A stretch of 64,000 nt of DNA from CAVTWH01 sp963850915 (GTDB taxonomy: Bacteria; Actinomycetota; Actinomycetes; Mycobacteriales; Micromonosporaceae). The DNA lies in NCBI GenBank assembly GCA_963850915.1, contig CAWKND010000005.1:372001-436000 (forward strand), given 5' to 3'. The notes beneath the pieces were generated by a model. It made no database searches. It was not told the origin of the DNA and saw only the letters and a program-made list of their open reading frames with translations. Position numbers and translations under genes: made by a program. The stretch's first letter is position 1; every line of letters begins with the position of its first letter. Positions 1 to 6,846 of the stretch are shown piece after piece.

Positions 1-293
1 ACAACGCGCTCTTCGTGGCGCTGTCCGTGGTGTCCCGCCGGCCGGTACTGATCGGGCTGGCGTACATCCTGCTGTGGGAGGGCCTGCTCACCAACCTGCT
101 CACCGGTACCCGGGTGCTCTCCGTCGAGCAGTACGCGCTCACGGTGGCCGCCCGGATCGGTGGCTCCGACCTGTTGTCGGCGCGGATGTCCGTGGTGACA
201 GCGATCGTGATGGCAGCGGTGTTCGTGGTCGGCGGTACCCTGCTGGCGATCGACCGGCTGCGCTCCTTCACCGTCGCCGGCGAGACCAGCTGA
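1..293 (+). CDS. ABC-2 type transporter permease, C-terminal fragment
   Basis: The reading frame is open from the first complete codon of the window and ends at TGA 291-293, so only the last 97 or so residues are present. Two hydrophobic helices are visible, around the ILLWEGLLTNLL segment and a valine/alanine-rich stretch near the end, followed by a short charged tail. The pattern (helix, LLTGTRVLSVEQYAL, helix, basic end) resembles the last third of ABC-2 family export permeases; the ATPase partner would lie to the left, outside the window. Assignment to the family is by resemblance only and the substrate is unknown. Confidence 0.55.
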   Translation, partial: NALFVALSVVSRRPVLIGLAYILLWEGLLTNLLTGTRVLSVEQYALTVAARIGGSDLLSARMSVVTAIVMAAVFVVGGTLLAIDRLRSFTVAGETS

Positions 294-315
294 GCTCTGT
301 CGTCCGGGCGGGTGC

Positions 316-1071
316 TTACGAGGGGTAGCTCGTAACCGGCAGGTCGGCGCGGGTGGCCAGCCGGCCGAAGGCGCTGGCGTCGGCGAGCGCCGCGCCGCCC
401 GGGTCGTTGTTGAAGTAGACGAAGACATCGTCGCGCCCGAACTCCGCTTCGATCCGGCGCACCCAGGAGGCCAGCGCGGTACGCCCGTAGCGTGGCCAGG
501 GCGTCGCGCCGCCCTCGTGCAGCCGCAGGTACCCCCACGCGGCGGTACGCCACAGCGGCCCGAGTGGTCGCCCGCGACGATCCGCCCAGACCAGCGCCGC
601 GGAGTGCCGCTCCAGTACCGCGCGGGTACTCCCGTCCCACCACGAATCGTGCCGTGGCTCGACCGCCACCCGTACCCCGCGTGGGAACCGGCTCAGCGCG
701 TCGTCCAGCAGTCCCGCGTCCGCCCGCAGTGTCGGCGGCAGCTGGAGCAGTACCGGGCCGAGCCGGTCGCCCAGACCGGCTGCCCGGTCGAGGAACCGGG
801 CCACCGGCTCGGCCGGATCGCGCAGACGCTTGATGTGCGTGAGGTAGCGGCTCATCTTGACGGCGAAGCAGAATCCGGTGCCGGTCTGCGCCCGCCAGTG
901 CTCGAAGGTGGTGCGCTCGGGCAGCCGGTAGAAGGCGTTGTTCACCTCCACCGTGGCGAAGCGCTCGGCGTAGTGCGCGAGCCACTCGCGCTGCGGCAGG
1001 CCGGCCGGGTAGAGGGCGCCGCGCCAGTCACGGTACTGCCAGCCGGAGGTACCAAGCAGGATCATCTTCAC
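316..1071 (-). CDS. DUF72 domain protein (YecE-like)
   Basis: A 251-residue protein with the DUF72 pattern throughout: GTSGWQYRDWRG at the N terminus, NNAFYRLPE, FCFAVKMSRYLTHIKRL, then VLLQLPPTL, VAVEPRHDSW and FVYFNNDPGGAALADA near the C terminus. DUF72 proteins are TIM-barrel-like and cytoplasmic; no reaction is firmly established for the family. Length matches the usual 240-290 residues. Translation can start at the first Met (1071) or at Met3; the conserved part begins just after. It is convergent with the upstream ABC permease fragment and divergent from the next gene, so it appears to be a single-gene unit. Confidence 0.85.
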   Translation of the reverse strand: MKMILLGTSGWQYRDWRGALYPAGLPQREWLAHYAERFATVEVNNAFYRLPERTTFEHWRAQTGTGFCFAVKMSRYLTHIKRLRDPAEPVARFLDRAAGLGDRLGPVLLQLPPTLRADAGLLDDALSRFPRGVRVAVEPRHDSWWDGSTRAVLERHSAALVWADRRGRPLGPLWRTAAWGYLRLHEGGATPWPRYGRTALASWVRRIEAEFGRDDVFVYFNNDPGGAALADASAFGRLATRADLPVTSYPS

Positions 1072-1174
1072 GGCCTACCCGGTTGTCCGTCGGAGAAACG
1101 CTAGGTCCGCCAGAAAAGCCATGCCCACCAAACCTTGCCGGGCGGGAATCCGTCGTCCGGTGCAGGATGACCTG

Positions 1175-1699
1175 ATGACGAGCGTGCCCGGAGCCGGCGA
1201 GGAGAGCGAGTTCGAGCGCCGCAACCGTAACTTCGCCGAACTGCTGCAGGAACTGCGGGTGGCGCAGACCGGCGTACAGATCCTCTTCGCGTTCCTGTTG
1301 ACCCTGCCGTTCAGTAGCCGGGCCGACCTGTTGACCGGAGTCAACCGGGTGGCCTACGTGGTCACTCTGGTGGCCGCCGCGGCCGCGACCGCCTTCCTGA
1401 TCGCGCCGGTCAGCTACCACCGCATCGTGTTCCGCGAGGGGCGCAAGCCGGAGGTACTCGCGATCGCCTCCCGGCTGGCCCAGTTGGGGCTGGTGGCGTT
1501 GCTGGTCTCGTTGGTCGGCGCGCTCTTCCTGGCCATCGACGTGGTGGTCGGCGAGCCGGTGGTGGCCATCGTCACCGGGCTGGTCGCGGGGCTGTACGTG
1601 ACCGTGTGGTACCTGTTGCCGCTGTTCAACCGGCACCGGATCCGGGTGCGGCTGGGCGACGGTCCGGAGGAGCAGCTGGTACGGGAGCGCGACCGCTGA
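1175..1699 (+). CDS. DUF6328-like four-helix membrane protein
   Basis: A 174-residue protein. It starts with a hydrophilic, Glu/Arg-rich segment (FERRNRNFAELLQELRVAQ) followed by four hydrophobic helices: the first around LLTLPFSS, the second in the Val/Ala-rich AYVVTLVAAAAAT stretch, then two more around LVALLVSLVGALFLAID and VTGLVAGLYVTVWYLLP, with a basic C terminus. This layout matches the actinobacterial DUF6328 family; function is not known. The ATG at 1175 is chosen because AGGA lies just upstream and the family begins near here; an in-frame start 54 bases earlier exists without supporting features. It points toward the sigma-factor gene, with about 280 bases between them. Confidence 0.7.
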   Translation: MTSVPGAGEESEFERRNRNFAELLQELRVAQTGVQILFAFLLTLPFSSRADLLTGVNRVAYVVTLVAAAAATAFLIAPVSYHRIVFREGRKPEVLAIASRLAQLGLVALLVSLVGALFLAIDVVVGEPVVAIVTGLVAGLYVTVWYLLPLFNRHRIRVRLGDGPEEQLVRERDR

Positions 1700-1899
1700 G
1701 GCTCCGTGCCCTCCTGCGCGGGTACTGTTCCGCCGCTCCGGTTGCCGACGAGCGAATGCGAGGTACGGTCAGGTAGGGGCAGCGTGTGCGATCCTCCTCC
1801 CGTGCCCGGCCCGCATCCTGGGCGAGCCTTGCGCCGCAAGACCCGCGCCAGCCTCGGCCCGCCGCGATGCCGCCAGCCCGCCGAGGGCCGGAAGTCATT

Positions 1900-1975
1900 G
1901 CGGGACAGGCATTCGCGGGACAGGGATCATGCGACAGGTACCCGTGACAGGTACTGCGGGACAAGCATTCGGACG
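1900..1975 (+). repeat. Short direct repeats upstream of the sigma-factor gene
   Basis: Within 75 bases before the sigma-factor start there are several degenerate copies of a GCGGGACARGCATTCG / GCGACAGGTACCCG-like unit; for example GCGGGACAGGCATTCG and GCGGGACAAGCATTCG are almost identical. It could be an operator array or simple tandem decay. No -35/-10 pair could be placed with confidence. Confidence 0.4.
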
Positions 1976-1978
1976 GTG

Positions 1979-2827
1979 ATGGCGACGAAGTACGAGACGA
2001 CGAACGAGCCCCTGACGGCGGCCCAGCCAATTTCCAGCGGGCCGGCAGCCGCCTGGCCCACAGGGTCGGAAGATCCAGCCGTGCAGGCGTTGGCGGCAGC
2101 CGCCCACCTGGATCCGGCAGACCCGGTGCGGCTGGCGGCCCGCGAGCAGCTGGTGCGAAACTACCTGCCGTTCGCCCGCCGGCTGGCCAGCCGCTTCGCC
2201 AACCGCGGTGAGTCGCTGGACGACCTGGTGCAGGTGGCCACGGTCGGGCTGCTCAGGGCCGCCGACCGGTTCGACGCACAGCACGGAAGCTCCTTCGCCG
2301 GCTTCGCCGGACCGACCATCCTGGGCGAGCTGCGCCACCACTTCCGGGACCGGACCTGGGTGGTACGGGTCAGCCGGCACCTGCAGGAAGTGCACCTGGA
2401 GGCCAGGTCCGTGGCGACCGAACTGGCTCAGCAACTGGGCCGGGAGCCGACCGAGGCGGAGATCGCCGGGCGGATGCGGGTCGACCCCGCCGAGGTACGC
2501 GCCGGGATGGCCGCCGGTACCGCATACCGTGCCGACTCGATCAACGCGCCGGCGACCGCGGATGCCGACGGTGCCGAACTGGGCGACCTGCTCGGCGCCG
2601 AGGACGGCGAAATCGAGTCCTTTGCCGACCGGTACTCGCTGGCCCTGCTCGTGGCGGAGCTGTCCGAGGCAGACCGGTCGCTGCTGCGGCTGCGCTTCGT
2701 CGACGAACTCAGCCAGTCCCAGATCGCCGAACTGGTCGGCGTCTCCCAGATGCAGGTCTCCCGGCTGTTGAAGGCGGTACTCGGCCGGCTGCGCGCGGCA
2801 CTGATGGCCGAGGAGCCGGTCAGCTGA
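1979..2827 (+). CDS. RNA polymerase sigma factor, SigB/SigF/SigG subfamily
   Basis: A 282-residue group-3 sigma-70 factor. Region 2 is clear (LVRNYLPFARRLASRFANRG, LDDLVQVATVGLLRAADRFD, FAGFAGPTILGELRHHFRDR, TWVVRVSRHLQE), region 3 follows (ATELAQQLGREPTEAEIA), and region 4 carries the helix-turn-helix (LLRLRFVDELSQSQIAELVGVSQMQVSRLL). These factors direct stress and developmental transcription and are usually controlled by partner switching: an anti-sigma kinase plus a STAS antagonist. The convergent STAS gene fits this, but no anti-sigma gene is visible nearby. ATG 1979 is chosen over upstream in-frame codons because the N-terminal extension there is low-complexity and unlike the family; GTG 1976 is equally possible. 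Confidence 0.85.
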   Translation: MATKYETTNEPLTAAQPISSGPAAAWPTGSEDPAVQALAAAAHLDPADPVRLAAREQLVRNYLPFARRLASRFANRGESLDDLVQVATVGLLRAADRFDAQHGSSFAGFAGPTILGELRHHFRDRTWVVRVSRHLQEVHLEARSVATELAQQLGREPTEAEIAGRMRVDPAEVRAGMAAGTAYRADSINAPATADADGAELGDLLGAEDGEIESFADRYSLALLVAELSEADRSLLRLRFVDELSQSQIAELVGVSQMQVSRLLKAVLGRLRAALMAEEPVS

Positions 2828-3146
2828 TTGCGTTGCCGGTCAACAGGTCCAGTGTGCCGGTCATGGCCAGCAGCCGCTCCACCTGACCCTGCAGGTTGAC
2901 CGCCCGGAAGCCGAGCGATTTCTCGGTGGCCCGCCGGTACGCACCGACGAGTACGCCGAGCGCCGTGGAGTCGAGAAACTCGGTGTCGGTCAGGTCGGCC
3001 ACGATCTCGTCGACGTCCGCGGCGAGCGCCTCGTCGAAGGGCTGCCGAATCTGGTCGACCGCCTCGACATCCAGGTCGCCGCCGAGCCGGACGGTGGCCG
3101 TACGGCCTTCGACGGTCAGGGCAGCGGTGACGTTCTGGACCACCAC
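2820..3146 (-). CDS. STAS-domain anti-sigma factor antagonist
   Basis: A 108-residue single STAS domain: VEGRTATVRLGGDLDVEA at the N terminus and the phosphoacceptor-type segment VADLTDTEFLDSTALGVLVG, where the Ser after Asp is the usual target of the anti-sigma kinase. Members sequester the anti-sigma factor and so release a SigB/SigF-type sigma factor. The GTG at 3146 is preferred because TGGAG lies about 7 bases upstream and the protein then has normal family length; a longer frame to 3284 would add an unrelated basic N terminus. Its stop codon overlaps that of the convergent sigma gene by 8 bases. Confidence 0.8.
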   Translation of the reverse strand: MVVQNVTAALTVEGRTATVRLGGDLDVEAVDQIRQPFDEALAADVDEIVADLTDTEFLDSTALGVLVGAYRRATEKSLGFRAVNLQGQVERLLAMTGTLDLLTGNAIS

Positions 3147-3306
3147 GGGTCTCCATTCAACTCGGCTGTGCCCACACTTCGGTCGCACCGAATTCCGCAG
3201 TGGAACCACGGATGCTCGGGCGATGAACCGGCCATACCCGCTCCGCACCCGGATCACACAGATTCGGCCGGGTCCTTTCGCCACGTCCTCTTCAGCGACA
3301 TCGCTG

Positions 3307-3500
3307 CCGTCAGCGGGGCCCAGCCGTCAGCGGGGTCTAGCCGCCTGCGGGGTCTAGCCGTCTGCGGGGTCTAGCCTGTGCGGGGCACAGCCGTCTGCGG
3401 GGCACAGCCGCCTGCGCGGGCGTAGCGGTCAGCGGGGGCGTAGCCGGCAGCAGGGCGCCGGCGGGGAGGCAAGCGTCAGCGGGGCGTAGCGGTCGGCGGG
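3307..3500 (-). repeat. Degenerate 17-20 bp tandem array after the SDR stop codon
   Basis: Read on the minus strand, just after the stop of the SDR gene, a unit close to GCTAGACCCCGCAGACG is repeated about nine times. Variants include GCTACGCCCCGCTGACG and GCTGTGCCCCGCAGACG. The copies nearest the gene keep a CTGAC core resembling the gene's own terminal ...CACTGACC. It fills the gap of more than 300 bases between the SDR stop and the STAS start; no gene is seen in it. Confidence 0.8.
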
Positions 3501-4538
3501 TCAGTGGCTGCGCAGCCAACGGGTCAGGCCGGCGGCCAGGCCGGTGACGCCGAGGGCGGCGGTACCCAGCAGCCCGTGGTGCTGCGAGGCCCACACCTGC
3601 AGGCTGCGCGGCGTCGCCTTGTTGTCGAACGAGCCGTGCGCGCCCTGGTCGGTACCTGGCCGGTCGTCGGCGGGCTGCCACAGGTTGGCCGGCTCGCGCG
3701 CGGCCGGCTGATCGGTCTGCTGACCCTGGAAGCCGGTCCTGGCAAGGTACCGGTCCAGTACGCCGGGGGCGAACTTGTCGGCGATCAGGGTTCCCATGGT
3801 GGAGCCGCCGACCCAGTACTCCCGGCGTTTCGGGTGGTCGGCCGCGTAGACGATGGCGCGGGCGGCGACTTCCGGTTGGTAGATCGGGGGTACCGGCTGC
3901 GGATGCTCGGGGAGCCGGGAAAGTACCCAGTCGAACTGGGGTGTGTTGACGGCCGGCAACTGGACCATCGTGGTGCGTACCCGGCTCTTGTCGTGCAGCA
4001 GTTCGCAGCGCAGCGCCTCGTTGAAGCCCTGGATCGCGTGCTTGGCGCCGCAGTAGGCGCTCTGCAGCGGGATTCCCCGGTAGGCGAGTGCCGAGCCGAC
4101 CTGAACGATGGCGCCACGGTCACGGGGCAGCATGTACCGAAGCGCCGCCCGGGTTCCGTTGACGTACCCGAGGTAGGCGACCTGCGTGGTCCGCTCGAAC
4201 TCGGCCGGCTCGATGTCGACGAAGCGCGCGAACACCGAGGAGAAGGCGACGTTGACCCACACGTCGATGGCGCCCAACTCCTGCTCCACCTTGGCAGCGG
4301 CGGCGTCCACCGCGCTGTGGTCGGCGACATCCACGGACAGCGGCAACGGCGTACCCCCGAGGTTTGTCACGTCTTCCGCGGCCCCGGCCAGGCCGTCCTC
4401 GCCCCGCGCCAGCAATGCCACCGCGTCGCCGCGGCGGGCGAACTCCCGGGCCACCGCCCGGCCGACCCCGCCACTGGCTCCGGTCACCACCACGACCCGC
4501 GCCCGATCGGCCCGCCGTTGCCCACCGCCCGATGCCAT
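3501..4538 (-). CDS. SDR family oxidoreductase with C-terminal extension
   Basis: A 345-residue classical short-chain dehydrogenase. The Rossmann motif TGASGGVG is at residues 19-26, and the catalytic Ser-Tyr-Lys set is visible as VGSALAYRG...SAYCGAK. The NAG motif is replaced by VNVAF. About 90 residues follow the core, ending in a short hydrophobic helix (GLLGTAALGVTGLAAGL) that could anchor the protein to the membrane. Members of this extended SDR group are common in actinomycetes and lack a defined substrate. ATG 4538 is preceded by a strong GAGGAGG ribosome site. A 20-bp repeat array lies immediately upstream and another array starts at the stop. Confidence 0.8.
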   Translation of the reverse strand: MASGGGQRRADRARVVVVTGASGGVGRAVAREFARRGDAVALLARGEDGLAGAAEDVTNLGGTPLPLSVDVADHSAVDAAAAKVEQELGAIDVWVNVAFSSVFARFVDIEPAEFERTTQVAYLGYVNGTRAALRYMLPRDRGAIVQVGSALAYRGIPLQSAYCGAKHAIQGFNEALRCELLHDKSRVRTTMVQLPAVNTPQFDWVLSRLPEHPQPVPPIYQPEVAARAIVYAADHPKRREYWVGGSTMGTLIADKFAPGVLDRYLARTGFQGQQTDQPAAREPANLWQPADDRPGTDQGAHGSFDNKATPRSLQVWASQHHGLLGTAALGVTGLAAGLTRWLRSH

Positions 4539-4550
4539 CGCTCCTCCTCA

Positions 4551-4661
4551 TCGGTCGCACAGCCTTGTTGTCGGTCGCACTGCCTTGTTATCGGTCGCAC
4601 TGCCTTGTTATCGGTCGCACAGCCTTGTTGTCGGTTGCACGGCCCTATCAGTCGCACAGCC
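4551..4661. repeat. Exact 20-bp tandem array in the SDR leader region
   Basis: Four consecutive near-perfect 20-base units, TCGGTCGCACAGCCTTGTTG or TCGGTCGCACTGCCTTGTTA, run 4551-4630, followed by a decayed fifth and partial sixth unit. The spacing of 20 bases is close to two helical turns, and the array ends 6-12 bases before the SDR ribosome-binding site, so it lies in the SDR 5' leader. It could be a set of operator sites on one DNA face, or a minisatellite. Confidence 0.85.
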
Positions 4662-4824
4662 AACCCCTCACGGTGACTTACCCACCAGTGGCACCAGCAA
4701 ACCCGAGCGGCGGGCCTCCAGCCGCCAAGCGCGGGCCGGCCAAAGTGTTCCGAGGACGGTGATTGACGCCGGGCAGGCGGGGTAGGTGGGCGAGGGTGGG
4801 GAGCGTAAGCGAGAGGAGAGATCG

Positions 4825-5010
4825 ATGACTGACCGGATGCGCGGCGAGCGGGACGAGCGCGAGGTACGCGGCGGTGAGCCGGGTGTACTGGCCGAGCCGG
4901 GCGCGGACTATGGCGGTACCCCCGAGTTGGAACTGCCTGACCGACCGCCCGCGGAACGGGACGCCGAGCGCACCTCGGACGATTTCGCGAGCCCTGGCCG
5001 GAGCGGGTGA
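4825..5010 (+). CDS. Small charged hypothetical protein
   Basis: A 61-residue, strongly hydrophilic protein rich in Arg, Glu, Asp and Pro (MTDRMRGERDEREVRGG at the start) with no hydrophobic helix; probably unstructured. ATG 4825 has an excellent ribosome site (GAGAGGAGAG) 5-14 bases upstream, the best evidence that it is translated. Its stop codon overlaps the possible GTG start (5007) of the F420-type oxidoreductase as GTGA, so the two are probably translationally coupled. No family recognised. Confidence 0.6.
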   Translation: MTDRMRGERDEREVRGGEPGVLAEPGADYGGTPELELPDRPPAERDAERTSDDFASPGRSG

Positions 5011-5015
5011 GCGCC

Positions 5016-5963
5016 ATGCGACTGGGCTACTTCCTGTCCTGCGAGGAGTACTCGCCGGAGCAGTTGCTCGAACAGGCGCGACTGGCCGAGGAGGCGGGCT
5101 TCGCCGGCCTGTGGATCTCCGACCACTACCACCCGTGGAATCATGAGCAGGGCCAGTCCCCGTTCGTGTGGTCGATGATCGGCGCGCTCAGCCAGGTCTG
5201 CGCCCTGCCGGTAATGACCGCGGTCACCTGCCCGACGGTACGGCTGCATCCGGCGGTGGTCGCCCAGGCCGCCGCCACCAGCGCCGTACTCACCGGCGGC
5301 CGGTTCACCCTCGGCGTCGGCAGTGGCGAGGCGTTGAACGAACACGTGACCGGAGCCGGCTGGCCCGCCGCCGATATCCGGCTGGAGATGCTGGCGGAGG
5401 CGGTCGAGGTGATGCGGGCGCTGTGGACAGGTGAGGTTGTCGACCACCGCGGCCGGTACTACACGGTTGAGCACGCGAAGCTGTTCACCGTACCCGAGCA
5501 GCCGCCCGAGGTGTTCGTCTCCGGGTTCGGCGAGAAATCCATCGCGCTCGCTGCCCGGATCGGCGACGGCTTCGTCAGTACCAAGCCGGATCCGGATGCG
5601 GTGGCGCAGTTCCGCTCGGGTGGCGGCGGGGCGAAGCCGGCCGTCGCGGGTACGAAGGGCTGCTACGCAAAGGATACGGACGAGGCGCTGGACATCGCGT
5701 ACCGGATCTGGCCCAACGAAGCCCTCCCCGGCGAGCTGGCTCAGGTACTGCCGACGCCCGAGCACTTCGAGCAGGCCAGCGAGCTGGTAACCCGTGACAT
5801 GACGAAGATGCCGTGCGGCCCCGATCCCCAGCCTTACCGCGACATCGTGGCCAGCTACCAGAAGGCCGGCTACGACGAGTTGCATGTGGCCGCGGTGGGT
5901 CCGCACTACCGGGAGCTGATCGAACTGTTCCGGACCGAGGTTCTGCCCGACCTGGAGCGCTGA
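5016..5963 (+). CDS. F420-dependent LLM-class oxidoreductase (TIGR03557-like)
   Basis: A 315-residue TIM-barrel enzyme of the luciferase-like monooxygenase superfamily. The start MRLGYFLSCEEY, the AGFAGLWISDHYHPW segment, FTLGVGSGEALNEHV and VFVSGFGEKSIALAARIGDGF match the subgroup containing F420-dependent glucose-6-phosphate dehydrogenase and its relatives. Such enzymes transfer hydride to coenzyme F420 in the cytoplasm; the substrate cannot be read from sequence. An in-frame GTG at 5007 overlaps the stop of the preceding 61-residue gene and may be the coupled start. The family-conserved region begins at 5016. Confidence 0.8.
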   Translation: MRLGYFLSCEEYSPEQLLEQARLAEEAGFAGLWISDHYHPWNHEQGQSPFVWSMIGALSQVCALPVMTAVTCPTVRLHPAVVAQAAATSAVLTGGRFTLGVGSGEALNEHVTGAGWPAADIRLEMLAEAVEVMRALWTGEVVDHRGRYYTVEHAKLFTVPEQPPEVFVSGFGEKSIALAARIGDGFVSTKPDPDAVAQFRSGGGGAKPAVAGTKGCYAKDTDEALDIAYRIWPNEALPGELAQVLPTPEHFEQASELVTRDMTKMPCGPDPQPYRDIVASYQKAGYDELHVAAVGPHYRELIELFRTEVLPDLER

Positions 5964-6082
5964 CCGGGGTCCGCCGCGCTTGGGCGACTGTTCAGGCGCG
6001 GCGTGCCTTACCGGGGGCGCGGCCCTGTCACGCGGTGCCCGCTGGCGGATCGACGAAGCCTGCGGCTATCGTCGGTCGCACC

Positions 6083-6174
6083 ATGCCCGAGCCCGCTGCC
6101 CGCAAGCCCGCTGCGCCTAAGCCCGCTGCGCCTAAGCCCGCTAGCGTCCTAAGCCCGCTGCGCCTAAGCCCGCT
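6083..6174 (+). repeat. 15-bp tandem repeat directly before the mug-like start
   Basis: Copies of AAGCCCGCTGCGCCT run up to the ATG at 6175. Read from an ATG at 6083 they would encode a Lys-Pro-Ala-Ala-Pro repeat, but one 17-base unit (AAGCCCGCTAGCGTCCT) shifts the frame by two, so this upstream ATG does not join the glycosylase frame. It looks like a former N-terminal repeat that has lost frame. Confidence 0.7.
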
Positions 6175-6846
6175 ATGTCCAAGCCCGCAGCCCGTCGGGC
6201 TGGCCTCCGCACCGCTGCCGGACCGACGGTGGCCGCAGCCAAGCCGGGCGCCGCCGAATTACCGGCGGCCCGTGCCAAACCCGACGCCGCCGGGCTGCAG
6301 GCGGCCCGTGCGAAGTCGCTGCCCGACGTCATCGGACCCGGCTTGCGGGTGCTGTTCTGTGGCATCAATCCAGGGCTCTGGTCGGCTGCGGTGGGGCACC
6401 ACTTCGCCCGCCCCGGCAACAGATTCTGGCCGGCCCTGTACCGATCCGGCTTCACGCCGCGGCAACTGCACCCGGCCGAGCAGAGCGAGCTGCTCGGGTA
6501 CCAGTTGGGCATCACGAACCTGGTGGCGCGGGCGAGCGCGCGCGCCGACGAACTCTCCCCAGCCGAGTTGGTGGCCGGCGGGCGGCTGTTGCGCGCCAAA
6601 GTCGAGGAGTACCAACCGCGCTGGCTCGCGATCGTCGGAATCTCGGCCTACCGCACGGCATTCGGTGCCCGGCAGGCCGTACTGGGTGCGCAGGAGGAGC
6701 GCTGGGGTACCACCGGGATCTGGGTACTGCCCAACCCGAGCGGTCTCAACGCACACTTCCAACTCGACGCGCTCGCCGCCGAGTTCGGCAAACTCCGCCG
6801 AGCCGCCGCAGGTCTGACCGGGGACGACGAAGGAGCCACCGGCTGA
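6175..6846 (+). CDS. mug: Mug/TDG-family G/U mismatch-specific DNA glycosylase
   Basis: A 223-residue protein. After about 50 residues of Ala/Pro-rich sequence the uracil-DNA-glycosylase fold begins: LRVLFCGINPGLWSAAVGHHF contains the family GINPG active-site loop with its catalytic Asn, followed by HFARPGNRFWPALYRSGF, LGITNLVARAS and the C-terminal NPSGLNAHF loop. These enzymes excise uracil or ethenocytosine mispaired with guanine. The conserved core is intact. The start is uncertain, since no clear ribosome site precedes 6175 and the first 50 residues are not conserved; a start further in is possible. The 3' 588 bases are overlapped in antisense by the open tail of the kinase gene. Confidence 0.85.
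   Translation: MSKPAARRAGLRTAAGPTVAAAKPGAAELPAARAKPDAAGLQAARAKSLPDVIGPGLRVLFCGINPGLWSAAVGHHFARPGNRFWPALYRSGFTPRQLHPAEQSELLGYQLGITNLVARASARADELSPAELVAGGRLLRAKVEEYQPRWLAIVGISAYRTAFGARQAVLGAQEERWGTTGIWVLPNPSGLNAHFQLDALAAEFGKLRRAAAGLTGDDEGATG

Noticed and set aside
4551..4661. CRISPR array
   Set aside because: Units of 20 bases follow one another without spacers, and no cas genes are near.
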